Part shown: positions 16,064 to 24,710 of the stretch, piece by piece | Numbering within the stretch: the stretch's first letter is position 1 | How the letters are laid out: the number at the start of each line of letters is the position of its first letter | NCBI RefSeq assembly: GCF_000196175.1 | Contig: NC_005363.1 | Coordinates: forward strand, 124,001 to 188,000 | Source: Bdellovibrio bacteriovorus HD100 | GTDB lineage: Bacteria > Bdellovibrionota > Bdellovibrionia > Bdellovibrionales > Bdellovibrionaceae | Reading direction: 5' to 3' | Length of the DNA: 64,000 nucleotides | The notes under the pieces: generated by a model | Databases searched by the model: none | What the model saw: only the letters and a program-made list of their open reading frames with translations | What the model was told of the DNA's origin: nothing | Program-made: the position numbers and the translations under genes

Positions 16064-16933
16064 TTAAGCGTCGATCGGACCATCTTTCATGAAGAACAGT
16101 TCCAGAACTTCCTTCAGTCCCTGCGGCGTCATTGGAGCGCGGTCGACTTCAAAGCAGTTCACGGAAATCTCATCCACGAATTTTGAATCCAGCGTGCTTT
16201 CACCCAGTTCTTCCAGACTTCTCAGGGAGCTGGTAATGATCAGCGGCTCGTCGTCCAGATGCTCTTCGCTGATATAATCCATCAGCAGCTCTTGTTCAGC
16301 GGCATTCAGGTTTTCCACGTTTTCCACAAAGATTGTCATTCCACCCATGCGGGCAATATCCATAGAGGAATGCAGCTGACCTTTGATGTCATTGAATGGA
16401 ACAAATGCCCAGCGACCGGTCAGCTCATGCAGCTGCAAAGCGACTTTCTTGTTGTTGTTCTCGGATCGGCCCTCAAGGTGAATCAGGTGCGAAATCAGTT
16501 CGGCAGCTGGACCTTCGTTGGGGACGATGGAATCGTCAGCCAGAAGTTCATCAATTGTCGGCATCGGTTCTTCGCCAAACAGACGGACGTTGTCCAGATT
16601 GGGTTGAACTTTGCTGAGTTCTTCAAGGTTGGCTTCTTTCTGGTCCAGATACCATTTGTACATGGCCGGTTCCAGAACCATTCTTACCAACTGAGCCACT
16701 CCAGAGCGCTTCTCACTATTCAGATCATCTGCGGATGGCACCACAGCTGTTCCCAAGAAGTTCCCATTCACTCGAATGGGGATATGAAGGTCACGCCCCC
16801 GCGTGAACATTTCTTCCGCGCCTGAAACTTCTGACAGGTCCATCAACTGACGGATCTGTAAACCCTTCCCATAGCGGTTGGCCAGAATCTGCTTTAGTCT
16901 TTCTACAAAAGAGCTATCCAATGTTGTCTGCAT
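16064..16933 (-). CDS. Degenerate sigma54-activator-like protein (no Walker A, no GAFTGA)
   Basis: 289 residues. The N-terminal third looks like a small sensor domain (DLHIPIRVNGNFLGTAVVPS). The C-terminal half follows the order of a sigma54 AAA+ domain: GGMTIFVENVENLNAAEQELL corresponds to GGTLFLDEIGDL...Q..LL, PLIITSSLRSLEELGE to the sensor I region, and ISVNCFEVDRAPMTPQGLKEVLELFF to the sensor II approach. The Walker B DE is EN here, and no P-loop or GAFTGA loop is seen, so it should not hydrolyse ATP or remodel sigma54. It may be a regulatory partner of the activator encoded next to it. No HTH is visible. Confidence 0.65.
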   Translation of the reverse strand: MQTTLDSSFVERLKQILANRYGKGLQIRQLMDLSEVSGAEEMFTRGRDLHIPIRVNGNFLGTAVVPSADDLNSEKRSGVAQLVRMVLEPAMYKWYLDQKEANLEELSKVQPNLDNVRLFGEEPMPTIDELLADDSIVPNEGPAAELISHLIHLEGRSENNNKKVALQLHELTGRWAFVPFNDIKGQLHSSMDIARMGGMTIFVENVENLNAAEQELLMDYISEEHLDDEPLIITSSLRSLEELGESTLDSKFVDEISVNCFEVDRAPMTPQGLKEVLELFFMKDGPIDA

Positions 16934-16978
16934 AAAACCACGTACCCCTTACACAATACCTAGCTGGAACTTCACTAC

Positions 16979-16995
16979 TACAAGAGCAATGCCAA
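16979..16995 (-). promoter_or_regulatory. Possible sigma54 (-24/-12) promoter
   Basis: On the minus strand TTGGCATTGCTCTTGTA reads as TGGCAT-N5-TTGTA, near the consensus TGGCAC-N5-TTGCA. The -12 element has GT rather than the nearly invariant GC, so this is a weak match. It lies about 45 bases above the start of the degenerate activator-like gene and next to a true sigma54 activator gene. Confidence 0.3.
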
Positions 16996-17050
16996 GTCCG
17001 AAGGGGGTTTAAATTATTGAGTATATTCAGAAGGATAGCCCGTTTTTGGC

Positions 17051-17089
17051 AAAAAAAGTGGGCTTTAAGATTTGCTCTTAAAGCCCACT
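17051..17089 (-). terminator. Intrinsic terminator of the sigma54 activator gene
   Basis: A perfect 14-bp inverted repeat (17057-17070 and 17076-17089, arm AGTGGGCTTTAAGA, 5-base loop) is followed on the minus strand by seven T. It sits about 45 bases below the activator stop and separates it from the next minus-strand gene. Confidence 0.9.
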
Positions 17090-17133
17090 AAGTTTCGATC
17101 ATTTAGGTAATTCTTTTAGGGTCGGTGCCCTTT

Positions 17134-18690
17134 TTAGCGCGCCAGTTTACGCTTATCCAGGCCGTACTTTTCGACCTTCATGATAAGACCCGCGCGGCTG
17201 ATACCCAGTTCTTTTGCAAGCTTGGATTTGTTCCAACCTGTGCGGCGCAGACCCTCACGGATCATTTCGCGCTCAAGGTCTTCCAACGCATCTTTCAGCT
17301 TACCCTGCAAACGGGAACCCTGAACTTTGTTCTTTTCGCCAGCTTCCAAAACTTTCGGGGAAAGAAGTTCCGCCATCAGTTTTGTTTCGTCGCCGGAAAG
17401 AACACAAAGTCTTTCGATCTCATTCTGCAGCTCACGCACGTTGCCCGGCCATGGATAGTCATAAAGCTTTTCCAAAGCACGTTTGGTGATCTGGCGTTTT
17501 GGTCCGCCTTGCTGATCGTGAATTTTGTTAAGGAAGAAATCCACCAGGAACGGGATGTCTTCTTTTCTTTCACGCATCGGAGGAACACGGATGTTGATAA
17601 CATTCAGGCGATAGTACAAGTCCTCACGGAAGGTGCCTTGTTCTACCATTTCTTTCAGGTTTCTGTTTGTTGCCGCCACGATACGCACATCCACTTTACG
17701 GGATTCAGTCGCACCCACTGGCATGAACGTACCTTCCTGAAGAACACGCAGCAGTTTTACCTGCATCTGCGGGGAGGTGTCCCCGATCTCATCCAGGAAG
17801 AAAGTTCCTTTGTCGGCCATTTCGAAAAGACCTTTTTTGTCTTTCAAAGCACCTGTGAAGGAGCCTTTTACGTGACCGAACAATTCAGATTCCAAAAGGT
17901 TGTCATTGAACGCGGAACAGTTCTGAATGATGAAAGGCTTGTCTTTACGGTGAGAGTTGTAGTGAATTGATTTTGCGATCAATTCCTTACCCGTACCGTT
18001 TTCACCCTGCACCAATACTGTGGAATCTGCACCTTTGATCTTATCAAGCAAAGCATACAGGGACTGCATTGGTTTGGACTTACCGATCATGTTGTCATAC
18101 TTGAAGCGGTTGCCCAGTTCTTTGTTCAATTCTTTGATGCGGTCTTCACGGGAAGAGATTTCCAGGTGAAGGGTCACGATCTCCTGTGCCACCAGTTCGC
18201 ACAGCTCGTTGAAGTGAGCGCGCTCCTGATCATCCAGGAACTTCAGTTTGCCCAGACATTTTTCAATCACTTCGCCGGACATACCGAAGGCTGCAAGGCG
18301 CTCGCGGATCTCTGTCAGACGGGAAGTGAAGTTGGAGTCACGGAAGAAGCCCATAGCCACAACCGTACCCACACAGTCATTTTCGATCATGATCGGGAAT
18401 ACACCCACATCAAAACCAACCATGTCCCACTTGCGCAGGGAGAATCTGTTTTGGGAAGTGCGAAGATCATCCAAAGACTTGGTCACAAGTTCTGCGATGC
18501 TTTGCTGACCGGCTTCTTTTCTTACCAGAGCTGTGATTGCCGGGTTGCTGAAGGTGACTTTATCAGAGTCATAACCTTTAAGCATTCCGCGCTCGTCTGT
18601 GAAAACAACGTCAATGTTCCACCACGCGCTGAGAATCTGTTTGAGCTTGTTGATGACATGTATATGTTCAAACTCATCCCAATTAATCAT
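17134..18690 (-). CDS. Sigma54-dependent transcriptional activator (NtrC family)
   Basis: About 518 residues. The N-terminal 190 residues form a PocR/GAF-like sensor (DVVFTDERGMLKGYD, VGVFPIMIENDCVGTVVAMG), then a short coiled linker and a complete AAA+ domain. That domain has Walker A GENGTGKELIAK, the sigma54 loop GSFTGA, Walker B GTFFLDEIGD and PWPGNVRELQNEIERL. The C terminus is a Fis-type HTH (WNKSKLAKELGISRAGLIMKVEKYG). No receiver domain is present, so it probably answers a ligand. I start at the ATG at 18690, preceded by AAAGGA; an upstream in-frame start would add 17 odd residues. An 18-bp palindrome lies just upstream. Confidence 0.93.
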   Translation of the reverse strand: MINWDEFEHIHVINKLKQILSAWWNIDVVFTDERGMLKGYDSDKVTFSNPAITALVRKEAGQQSIAELVTKSLDDLRTSQNRFSLRKWDMVGFDVGVFPIMIENDCVGTVVAMGFFRDSNFTSRLTEIRERLAAFGMSGEVIEKCLGKLKFLDDQERAHFNELCELVAQEIVTLHLEISSREDRIKELNKELGNRFKYDNMIGKSKPMQSLYALLDKIKGADSTVLVQGENGTGKELIAKSIHYNSHRKDKPFIIQNCSAFNDNLLESELFGHVKGSFTGALKDKKGLFEMADKGTFFLDEIGDTSPQMQVKLLRVLQEGTFMPVGATESRKVDVRIVAATNRNLKEMVEQGTFREDLYYRLNVINIRVPPMRERKEDIPFLVDFFLNKIHDQQGGPKRQITKRALEKLYDYPWPGNVRELQNEIERLCVLSGDETKLMAELLSPKVLEAGEKNKVQGSRLQGKLKDALEDLEREMIREGLRRTGWNKSKLAKELGISRAGLIMKVEKYGLDKRKLAR

Positions 18691-18715
18691 AAGTATCGTC
18701 CTTTCAGTGACTGTC

Positions 18716-18733
18716 AAAAGTATCGATACTTTT
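18716..18733. promoter_or_regulatory. Perfect 18-bp palindrome, candidate operator
   Basis: AAAAGTATCGATACTTTT is perfectly self-complementary with no loop, as a dimeric repressor or activator site would be. It lies 26-43 bases above the sigma54 activator start, next to TTGACGATAAAAG on the minus strand, so it could overlap that gene's promoter and serve autoregulation. Confidence 0.5.
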
Positions 18734-18817
18734 ATCGTCAAGAAAGTAGACGAACTTTAGCGGGACTGTCTAAAGAGCGTGCAAAGCTGGACCAAGGACT
18801 GGGGCGCATGTCTCATT

Positions 18818-20008
18818 CTAGGACTTATATTCTGACGGAATGTGCATTCCTTCGCCATCGCGAAGCGCATGGTAGGTTGGTGACATGATTTCAACCTGGG
18901 CTTCGTTAAATAAATCCTGAATATTTTTATATAGTTCGGAATACACATCGTCAAAGTTGTTTGCAAGACGGGTGTAGGCATTCAGTTCATATTCCACATA
19001 CGAGTTATCCAGGGCTGTCTGAAGTATAAAGGGCTTGGGGTCTTTCAAGACCCCTTCGGTGCGGGCGGCGGCGCCCAGCAACAGCTCATGCACTTTTCTC
19101 CAGTTCACGTCATATCCAATGGTGATGCGTGGATTTAGAATCAAACCTTTGGTGTCAGCCACGGCGCTGTAGTTGATAATGTGGCTGTTAAGCACGTTTG
19201 AATTGGGAATAGTCACATCAACGTTCTTGATGGTTCGGATGCGCGTGACCAGCAGATTCTTTTCAACAACATCCCCTACGGTGGTGCTGAGCTTCACCCG
19301 GTCACCGACTTGGAACGGACGCATGTAGGTGATCACCAGACCTGCCACCATGTTTGAAATTGCAGAGCTGGATCCCAATGAAATCAAAAGACCCAGAAAC
19401 ACCGAGACACCCTGGAAGGCCGGGGAGCTGGATCCCGGCAAATGCGGGAAGATGATAATCAGTGTGAAGGCAAAAACCAGAATGCGCACCAGATTGTAGG
19501 TCGGCTGCGCCCATTCTGCATGAAAACCTTCCAGCTTAAGATAGCCGGCTTCGATGCGCAGGAAGAACAGTCGGATGACTTTCAGAATGTAGCGCATCAC
19601 CAAGCAGATCACGATGACATAAATGGCTTTGGGAATATAGTCGACGATGGTCTTCAGTACTTCCTTCAGTGGATCCAGAATGTAATGAAGCATGTTGTCC
19701 GAGATGTGCTGAGTTTCGGGGAAGAAGCCCAGAACCAGAGAGAAATAGAAATAAAGCCCCAGGACGTTGATAACCAGTCGCAGGGCTTTCAGCAGGCTGC
19801 AGATGCCGGCTGTCAGAGACTGGGCCGTGATGATTTCAAAGTTATGAATCTTTAATGCCGGAAGCTGGCTGTGGGGCAGGGATTGGATCTTCTTCTGCAG
19901 CCATGGAAAAAACCAGCTTAACAAGGACATGGCCACGATGAGAATCACGGTGGCGATACCGGTATTGATAACAGCGCTGCTCAATTCAGATCCAAATAAA
20001 GTAGACAT
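18818..20008 (-). CDS. MscS-family mechanosensitive channel
   Basis: 396 residues. The first 170 or so hold three to four hydrophobic segments. The pore-lining segment (FLGLLISLGSSSAISNMVAGLVI) and the beta domain (MRPFQVGDRVKLSTTVGDVV, then VTIPNSNVLNSHIINYS) follow, with a C-terminal alpha/beta region. Such channels open under membrane tension and vent solutes on osmotic downshock. The N-terminal membrane region is longer than in E. coli MscS (286 residues). It is the last gene of the PBP1A-uvrA-MsbA-like-MscS run, 20 bases below the ABC gene. Confidence 0.9.
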   Translation of the reverse strand: MSTLFGSELSSAVINTGIATVILIVAMSLLSWFFPWLQKKIQSLPHSQLPALKIHNFEIITAQSLTAGICSLLKALRLVINVLGLYFYFSLVLGFFPETQHISDNMLHYILDPLKEVLKTIVDYIPKAIYVIVICLVMRYILKVIRLFFLRIEAGYLKLEGFHAEWAQPTYNLVRILVFAFTLIIIFPHLPGSSSPAFQGVSVFLGLLISLGSSSAISNMVAGLVITYMRPFQVGDRVKLSTTVGDVVEKNLLVTRIRTIKNVDVTIPNSNVLNSHIINYSAVADTKGLILNPRITIGYDVNWRKVHELLLGAAARTEGVLKDPKPFILQTALDNSYVEYELNAYTRLANNFDDVYSELYKNIQDLFNEAQVEIMSPTYHALRDGEGMHIPSEYKS

Positions 20009-20028
20009 ACTTTATTTAGAACATAGAA

Positions 20029-21750
20029 CTAAGTGTGTTGCAAACTGTGGAAGCGGAAGTACTCGCCCTCTTTTGACATGAGGTCTTTGTGAGTGCCGAT
20101 CTCGGCGATCTCTCCTGACTTCATGACGACAATCTTGTCGGCTTTTTGAATTGTCGACAGTCGGTGGGCAATCACCAGAGCCGTGCGGCCCTCCATCAGA
20201 TGATCAATCCCCTTTTGAACTTCGATTTCGCTGGCAGTGTCCAAGGCGCTTGTCGCTTCATCCAAAATCAGAACTGGAGCATCTTTAAACATCGCACGAG
20301 CAATGCTGATGCGCTGCTTTTCGCCGCCGGAAAGAAGATTTCCGCGGTCGCCCACGCGGCTTTGATAGCCATGCGGTGTTTTCATGATGAAGTCATGGGC
20401 GTTCGCCAGCTTTGCCATGGCCGGGATGTCTTCACGGGTGCGGTTGTAGTCACCAGCCCAGATGTTCTTTTCGATGGTATCGCTGAACAAGAACACATCC
20501 TGAGTCACCAGGGCGACATTGCGACGCAGATCCTTCAGGCCGATATCATGAATGTTCACGCCATCAATCAGAATTTCGCCGGAGGTGGGGTCAAAGAATC
20601 TTTCCAGCAGGTTCACGATGGTGGATTTACCACTGCCGCTGGCGCCGACCAAAGCAACCACTTCGCCGCGGTTGATTTCTAGGTTCAGATTCTTCAGAAT
20701 CATTTCTTTGCCATAGCTGAAGCTCACGTTTTTATAAGTGATCTTCTTCCAGTCTTTTGGAAATGGAACTGGATTGGCAACTTGAGGAACTTCCGATTCA
20801 TTTTCAATGATCTCAAAGATTCGACGCAGGGAAATGGTCACTTCCTGAATGCGAACGTAAGCTTCTTGAACACGCTTGATAGGCTGATTGATCATCAACA
20901 AGGAAGCCACAAAGCCCACGAAAGTTCCCGGAGTGCTGCGACCAGCGGCGATTTCATAGCTCACATACATGAACACACAAAGAACAATGGCAGTTGCGAG
21001 GAATTCGGTGACAGGACCGCTGGCTTCCTGGCGTTTGTAGATGGTCTTGCGGATGCCAAGGTACTTGTCGGATTCCTTAATCAGGCGCTCACCCATGTCT
21101 TTTTCAAGATTGAAGGACTGGATAATACGAACGCCGTCCAGACTTTCTTTGATGGTGGAGGTCATGTACTCCATCACGTCACGTTCTTGAGGAATATACT
21201 TGCGCATGCTGCGGGCGATGTTTTTCAGAATAACCGCAATCACCGGTGCAATCAGGAAAGTGGCCAATGTCAGCTTCCAATCGATGCGGATCAAATTGAT
21301 CAGCAAACCTACCAGCATCAGCGGATACAGGAAAATGTCGGCCACCACACGCAGGCCATCCTGGATGATGCGAATGTCATTCAGGATGCGGCTGATCAAG
21401 CCACCGGAGCCTGCGGCATAGTTGTTATGGAAGGACAGATTCAGGCGCATGAACTTCTGCTGAAGTTTTTGGCGCAGTCCCTGAACCACGCGCTCGGCGG
21501 TGTAGTTCATCAGATAAATGTGGAAGTAACGAGAAGTCGCTTGAACCAGCGCCAAACCCAAGGCCATCGGCACCAGGGTGGCCATGGCCTGCTGCTGATT
21601 TGCAGACAGTCCATCGAACAGCCCTTTGATCATATAAGCCAGCTGTGTGGTTGCCAGCGCGTTCAGAATCCCTGTGGCGGCGACGATGTAAAGGGTGCTT
21701 TTGTACTGTTTAAGTTCGCCCAGGAGCTTCTTGATTTCAGGTGACATCAT
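20029..21750 (-). CDS. ABC transporter, MsbA-like (fused membrane and ATPase domains)
   Basis: 573 residues: a six-helix membrane domain (residues 1-310) fused to an ATPase. The ATPase has Walker A ALVGASGSGKSTIVNLL, Q-loop LVTQDVFLFSDT, signature LLSGGEKQRISIARAMF, Walker B VLILDEATSALD and switch His AHRLSTI. The size and the coupling-helix pattern match MsbA-type lipid A flippases, which act as homodimers in the inner membrane. A multidrug or peptide exporter is the alternative. It lies 11 bases after uvrA, in the same operon. Confidence 0.88.
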   Translation of the reverse strand: MMSPEIKKLLGELKQYKSTLYIVAATGILNALATTQLAYMIKGLFDGLSANQQQAMATLVPMALGLALVQATSRYFHIYLMNYTAERVVQGLRQKLQQKFMRLNLSFHNNYAAGSGGLISRILNDIRIIQDGLRVVADIFLYPLMLVGLLINLIRIDWKLTLATFLIAPVIAVILKNIARSMRKYIPQERDVMEYMTSTIKESLDGVRIIQSFNLEKDMGERLIKESDKYLGIRKTIYKRQEASGPVTEFLATAIVLCVFMYVSYEIAAGRSTPGTFVGFVASLLMINQPIKRVQEAYVRIQEVTISLRRIFEIIENESEVPQVANPVPFPKDWKKITYKNVSFSYGKEMILKNLNLEINRGEVVALVGASGSGKSTIVNLLERFFDPTSGEILIDGVNIHDIGLKDLRRNVALVTQDVFLFSDTIEKNIWAGDYNRTREDIPAMAKLANAHDFIMKTPHGYQSRVGDRGNLLSGGEKQRISIARAMFKDAPVLILDEATSALDTASEIEVQKGIDHLMEGRTALVIAHRLSTIQKADKIVVMKSGEIAEIGTHKDLMSKEGEYFRFHSLQHT

Positions 21751-21761
21751 TTGTTTCCAGA

Positions 21762-24710
21762 TTACGAGGTTTGGTGGCTCTCGATATAACGCTTGAGATA
21801 TTGCCCCGTCAGACTTTTCTTCACTTTCATGATATCGTCCGGGGTGCCTGTCGCCACAATGTTTCCGCCCTTTTTACCTGCTTCAGGACCGAGGTCAATC
21901 ACATAATCTGAGCCACGGATCACATCGAGATTGTGCTCCACGACGACGACGCTGCCGCCAGTCTCAATCAGCTTGTTCAGAACCTTCATCAATAGCTCCA
22001 CCTCACGGAAGTGCAGGCCGGTGGTCGGTTCGTCCAGAATGTACAGGGTGGACTTCTGTTGGACCTGAGACAGCTCTTTGGCGATTTTTAAGCGCTGGGA
22101 TTCCCCGCCGCTTAAAGAGTTGGCCGGTTGCCCCAGCTGCAGGTAATCCAGTCCGACCTCTTTTAGCACGCTCAGGGGCTTGCGGATGTTCGGGTGGGCC
22201 ACGAAGAAATTCATGGCTTCATTCACGGTCATTGAAAGAATTTCGTGAATGTTTTTGTTCTTATATTGAATTTCGAGGATCTCGGGTCGGTACTTTTTTC
22301 CGTCACAGACGTCACATGGGATAACCACGTTATCCATGAACATCATGTCGATTTCCTCATAACCCGTGCCTTTGCAGGCCGGGCAGCGACCACCATCTAC
22401 ATTCAAACTGAAGGTTCCGGCCGTGTAACCACGGGACTGAGATTCAGGTGTTGTGGACATGATCATGCGAATGGCATCAAACGCCTTCAGGTAAGTGATT
22501 GGCGAGCTTCGTGCGGATTTACCAATCGGGGACTGGTCAATCAGCAGCACGTTTTTGATATGCTCCACACCGTCCAAGCCTGAATAGTCCTGGGCTGGCA
22601 TATATTCAATATCCAGTGCACGAGCCAAAGCCGGATACAGAGTTTTTGAAATCAGAGTCGATTTACCAGAACCACTGACCCCCGTCACAGTCACCAGGCG
22701 GTTTAGCGGGAAGGTCACATCTAGATTCTTCAGGTTGTGTCCTTTGGCGCCTTTTAATTCAATTTTGACTTTGTAGTTATCCACATCCACCGGACGAATC
22801 GTGCGTAAAGCCTGCCAGTTTTTGGAAGGCTTCAGGAACGGAACCGTGTTGGACTTTTCATAGTCATAGAACTTCTCGGTTGTGCCCGAGTAAACAACTT
22901 CACCGCCCAGATAGCCTGAGCCAGGACCCATTTCGATGATGTGTTCGCTGGCTTTGATCACGTCGTGATCGTGCTCCACAATCACCAGAGTGTTTCCAAG
23001 GTCTTTCAGATCCTTCAGGATGGAAATCAAACGATCGTTGTCGCGCGGGTGAAGACCCACCGTGGGTTCGTCCAAAACATACAAAGCTTGAGAAAGCCCC
23101 ATGCCCAGCTGGTTTGCAAGAATCAAACGCTGATATTCCCCGCCAGACAGTGTGCGGGTTTCACGTCCCAGGGACAGATAATGAACCCCCACGCGCATCA
23201 GAAATTCCAGACGTGAGCGGATTTGTTTTAACACTTCACCCGCTACTTCCTGCTGGAAAGGGGTGACTTCCAGTTTTTGGAAGAAAGTATTCAGATCTTC
23301 AATCGTCAAATTGGAAAGATCATTGATATTTGAATTTGCAATAAGCACGTGATTGGCTTCCGTGCGCAGGCGCGCGCCTTTGCAGGTCGGGCACTGGAAC
23401 GGACTGCGGAAACGGGAGATGAACACCCGCACGTGCATTTTGTATTTGATCTGATCAAGGTACTCAAACAGACCACGCACGCCGAAGAAATCTTTGTTTC
23501 CATTCCAGATCACATCACGTTCAGCCTTGGGAAGGTCCTTCCAAGGGGTGTGAGTGTCGATCTTGGTCTTTTTGCAGTAGGCAAGCAGCTGCTTTTTTTC
23601 ATGGGCAGCACTGGGCATCCAGAAGGGGCTTAAGGCCCCTTGAGCCAGGCTCAAATTCGGATTTGGAATCACTTTTTCTTCGTCGATATCCAGGATGTTT
23701 CCGAAGCCCTTGCACGTCGGGCAGGCCCCGATCGGGGAATTGAAGCTGAAAAGTTTCGAGCTCAGTGGCGGCGGAGTATAACCACACACCGGGCAGGACG
23801 CTTCTTCACTGACTTGCAGGCGCTCTCCATCTGTAGAAAGAATGGTCGCTCTGCGAGTGATCAGATGCGTGTTGTATTTGATGCTGGCTTCATAGGCTTG
23901 AGTCAGTGAATCTGCCAGGCGGCCGCGTTCATCCTCGTTGAAGGACATACGGTCGATCACCAGATAGAAGGTCTCTTTAGGCAGACCTTTTTTGATTGCG
24001 GCTGCTTCGCCGATTTCGACGACGGTGCCCATTTCTTCATTGGTCAGGCCACCAGGATGAGTCGCTACAATTTCAGGAGTTTCGACTTTTTTGGAGGCTT
24101 TCTTGCCGGAAGCTTTGGTTTTTTTGCCAGCTGCTTTTGCTGCCGGCTTTTTAACTTCCGTCACTTTCGGAATATAGATGCGCAGATAACCATCTTGCAG
24201 CAGCAGGGAATGAAGTTTTTTGCCTTCAGCCACGCGGCCTTCAGAATTGATTTCGACCAGAAGATAACCGCGCTTTCCGGCAAAGTTCTTCAGAACCTTG
24301 TCGGTGGCTTCGGTCACACTTTCTTTTTCGGTGGGGCAATGGTGAGTCGGGCAGTAGGATTTCCCGATTTTTTCGTAAAGCAGGCGAAGATAGTCGATGA
24401 TTTCAGTCGTGGTCCCCACCGTCGAGCGGGAACTTTTAACCGTGTTTTTCTGCTCAATCGAAATAGCTGGGGGAATATTGTTGATGCCTTCGATGTCCGG
24501 CTTCGGAGCCTTGTTCAGAAACTGACGGGCATAGTTGGACATGCTTTCGATAAAACGACGCTGACCTTCGGCAAACAATGTTTCGAAGGCCAGGGAAGAT
24601 TTCCCGGAACCACTGGGGCCGCAGATCACAGTCATGGAACCAACCGGGATCTTGACCTCAATGTTCTTAAGATTGTTTTGTTTCACCCCCCAGAGGTGAA
24701 TATCCTTCAT
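21762..24710 (-). CDS. uvrA: Excinuclease ABC subunit A
   Basis: 982 residues, the DNA damage sensor of nucleotide excision repair. Two ABC modules are complete: Walker A GPSGSGKSSLAFETL and signature LSGGEYQRLILANQLG; Walker A GVSGSGKSTL and signature LSGGESQRLKIAKELS. Both zinc modules are present (CPVCGYTPPPLSSKLFSFNSP then CPTCKGFG; CPACKGTG then CDVCDGKKYR). About 40 residues longer than E. coli UvrA, owing partly to a Lys/Ala-rich insert at residues 183-210. Its start overlaps the PBP1A stop. Confidence 0.96.
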   Translation of the reverse strand: MKDIHLWGVKQNNLKNIEVKIPVGSMTVICGPSGSGKSSLAFETLFAEGQRRFIESMSNYARQFLNKAPKPDIEGINNIPPAISIEQKNTVKSSRSTVGTTTEIIDYLRLLYEKIGKSYCPTHHCPTEKESVTEATDKVLKNFAGKRGYLLVEINSEGRVAEGKKLHSLLLQDGYLRIYIPKVTEVKKPAAKAAGKKTKASGKKASKKVETPEIVATHPGGLTNEEMGTVVEIGEAAAIKKGLPKETFYLVIDRMSFNEDERGRLADSLTQAYEASIKYNTHLITRRATILSTDGERLQVSEEASCPVCGYTPPPLSSKLFSFNSPIGACPTCKGFGNILDIDEEKVIPNPNLSLAQGALSPFWMPSAAHEKKQLLAYCKKTKIDTHTPWKDLPKAERDVIWNGNKDFFGVRGLFEYLDQIKYKMHVRVFISRFRSPFQCPTCKGARLRTEANHVLIANSNINDLSNLTIEDLNTFFQKLEVTPFQQEVAGEVLKQIRSRLEFLMRVGVHYLSLGRETRTLSGGEYQRLILANQLGMGLSQALYVLDEPTVGLHPRDNDRLISILKDLKDLGNTLVIVEHDHDVIKASEHIIEMGPGSGYLGGEVVYSGTTEKFYDYEKSNTVPFLKPSKNWQALRTIRPVDVDNYKVKIELKGAKGHNLKNLDVTFPLNRLVTVTGVSGSGKSTLISKTLYPALARALDIEYMPAQDYSGLDGVEHIKNVLLIDQSPIGKSARSSPITYLKAFDAIRMIMSTTPESQSRGYTAGTFSLNVDGGRCPACKGTGYEEIDMMFMDNVVIPCDVCDGKKYRPEILEIQYKNKNIHEILSMTVNEAMNFFVAHPNIRKPLSVLKEVGLDYLQLGQPANSLSGGESQRLKIAKELSQVQQKSTLYILDEPTTGLHFREVELLMKVLNKLIETGGSVVVVEHNLDVIRGSDYVIDLGPEAGKKGGNIVATGTPDDIMKVKKSLTGQYLKRYIESHQTS

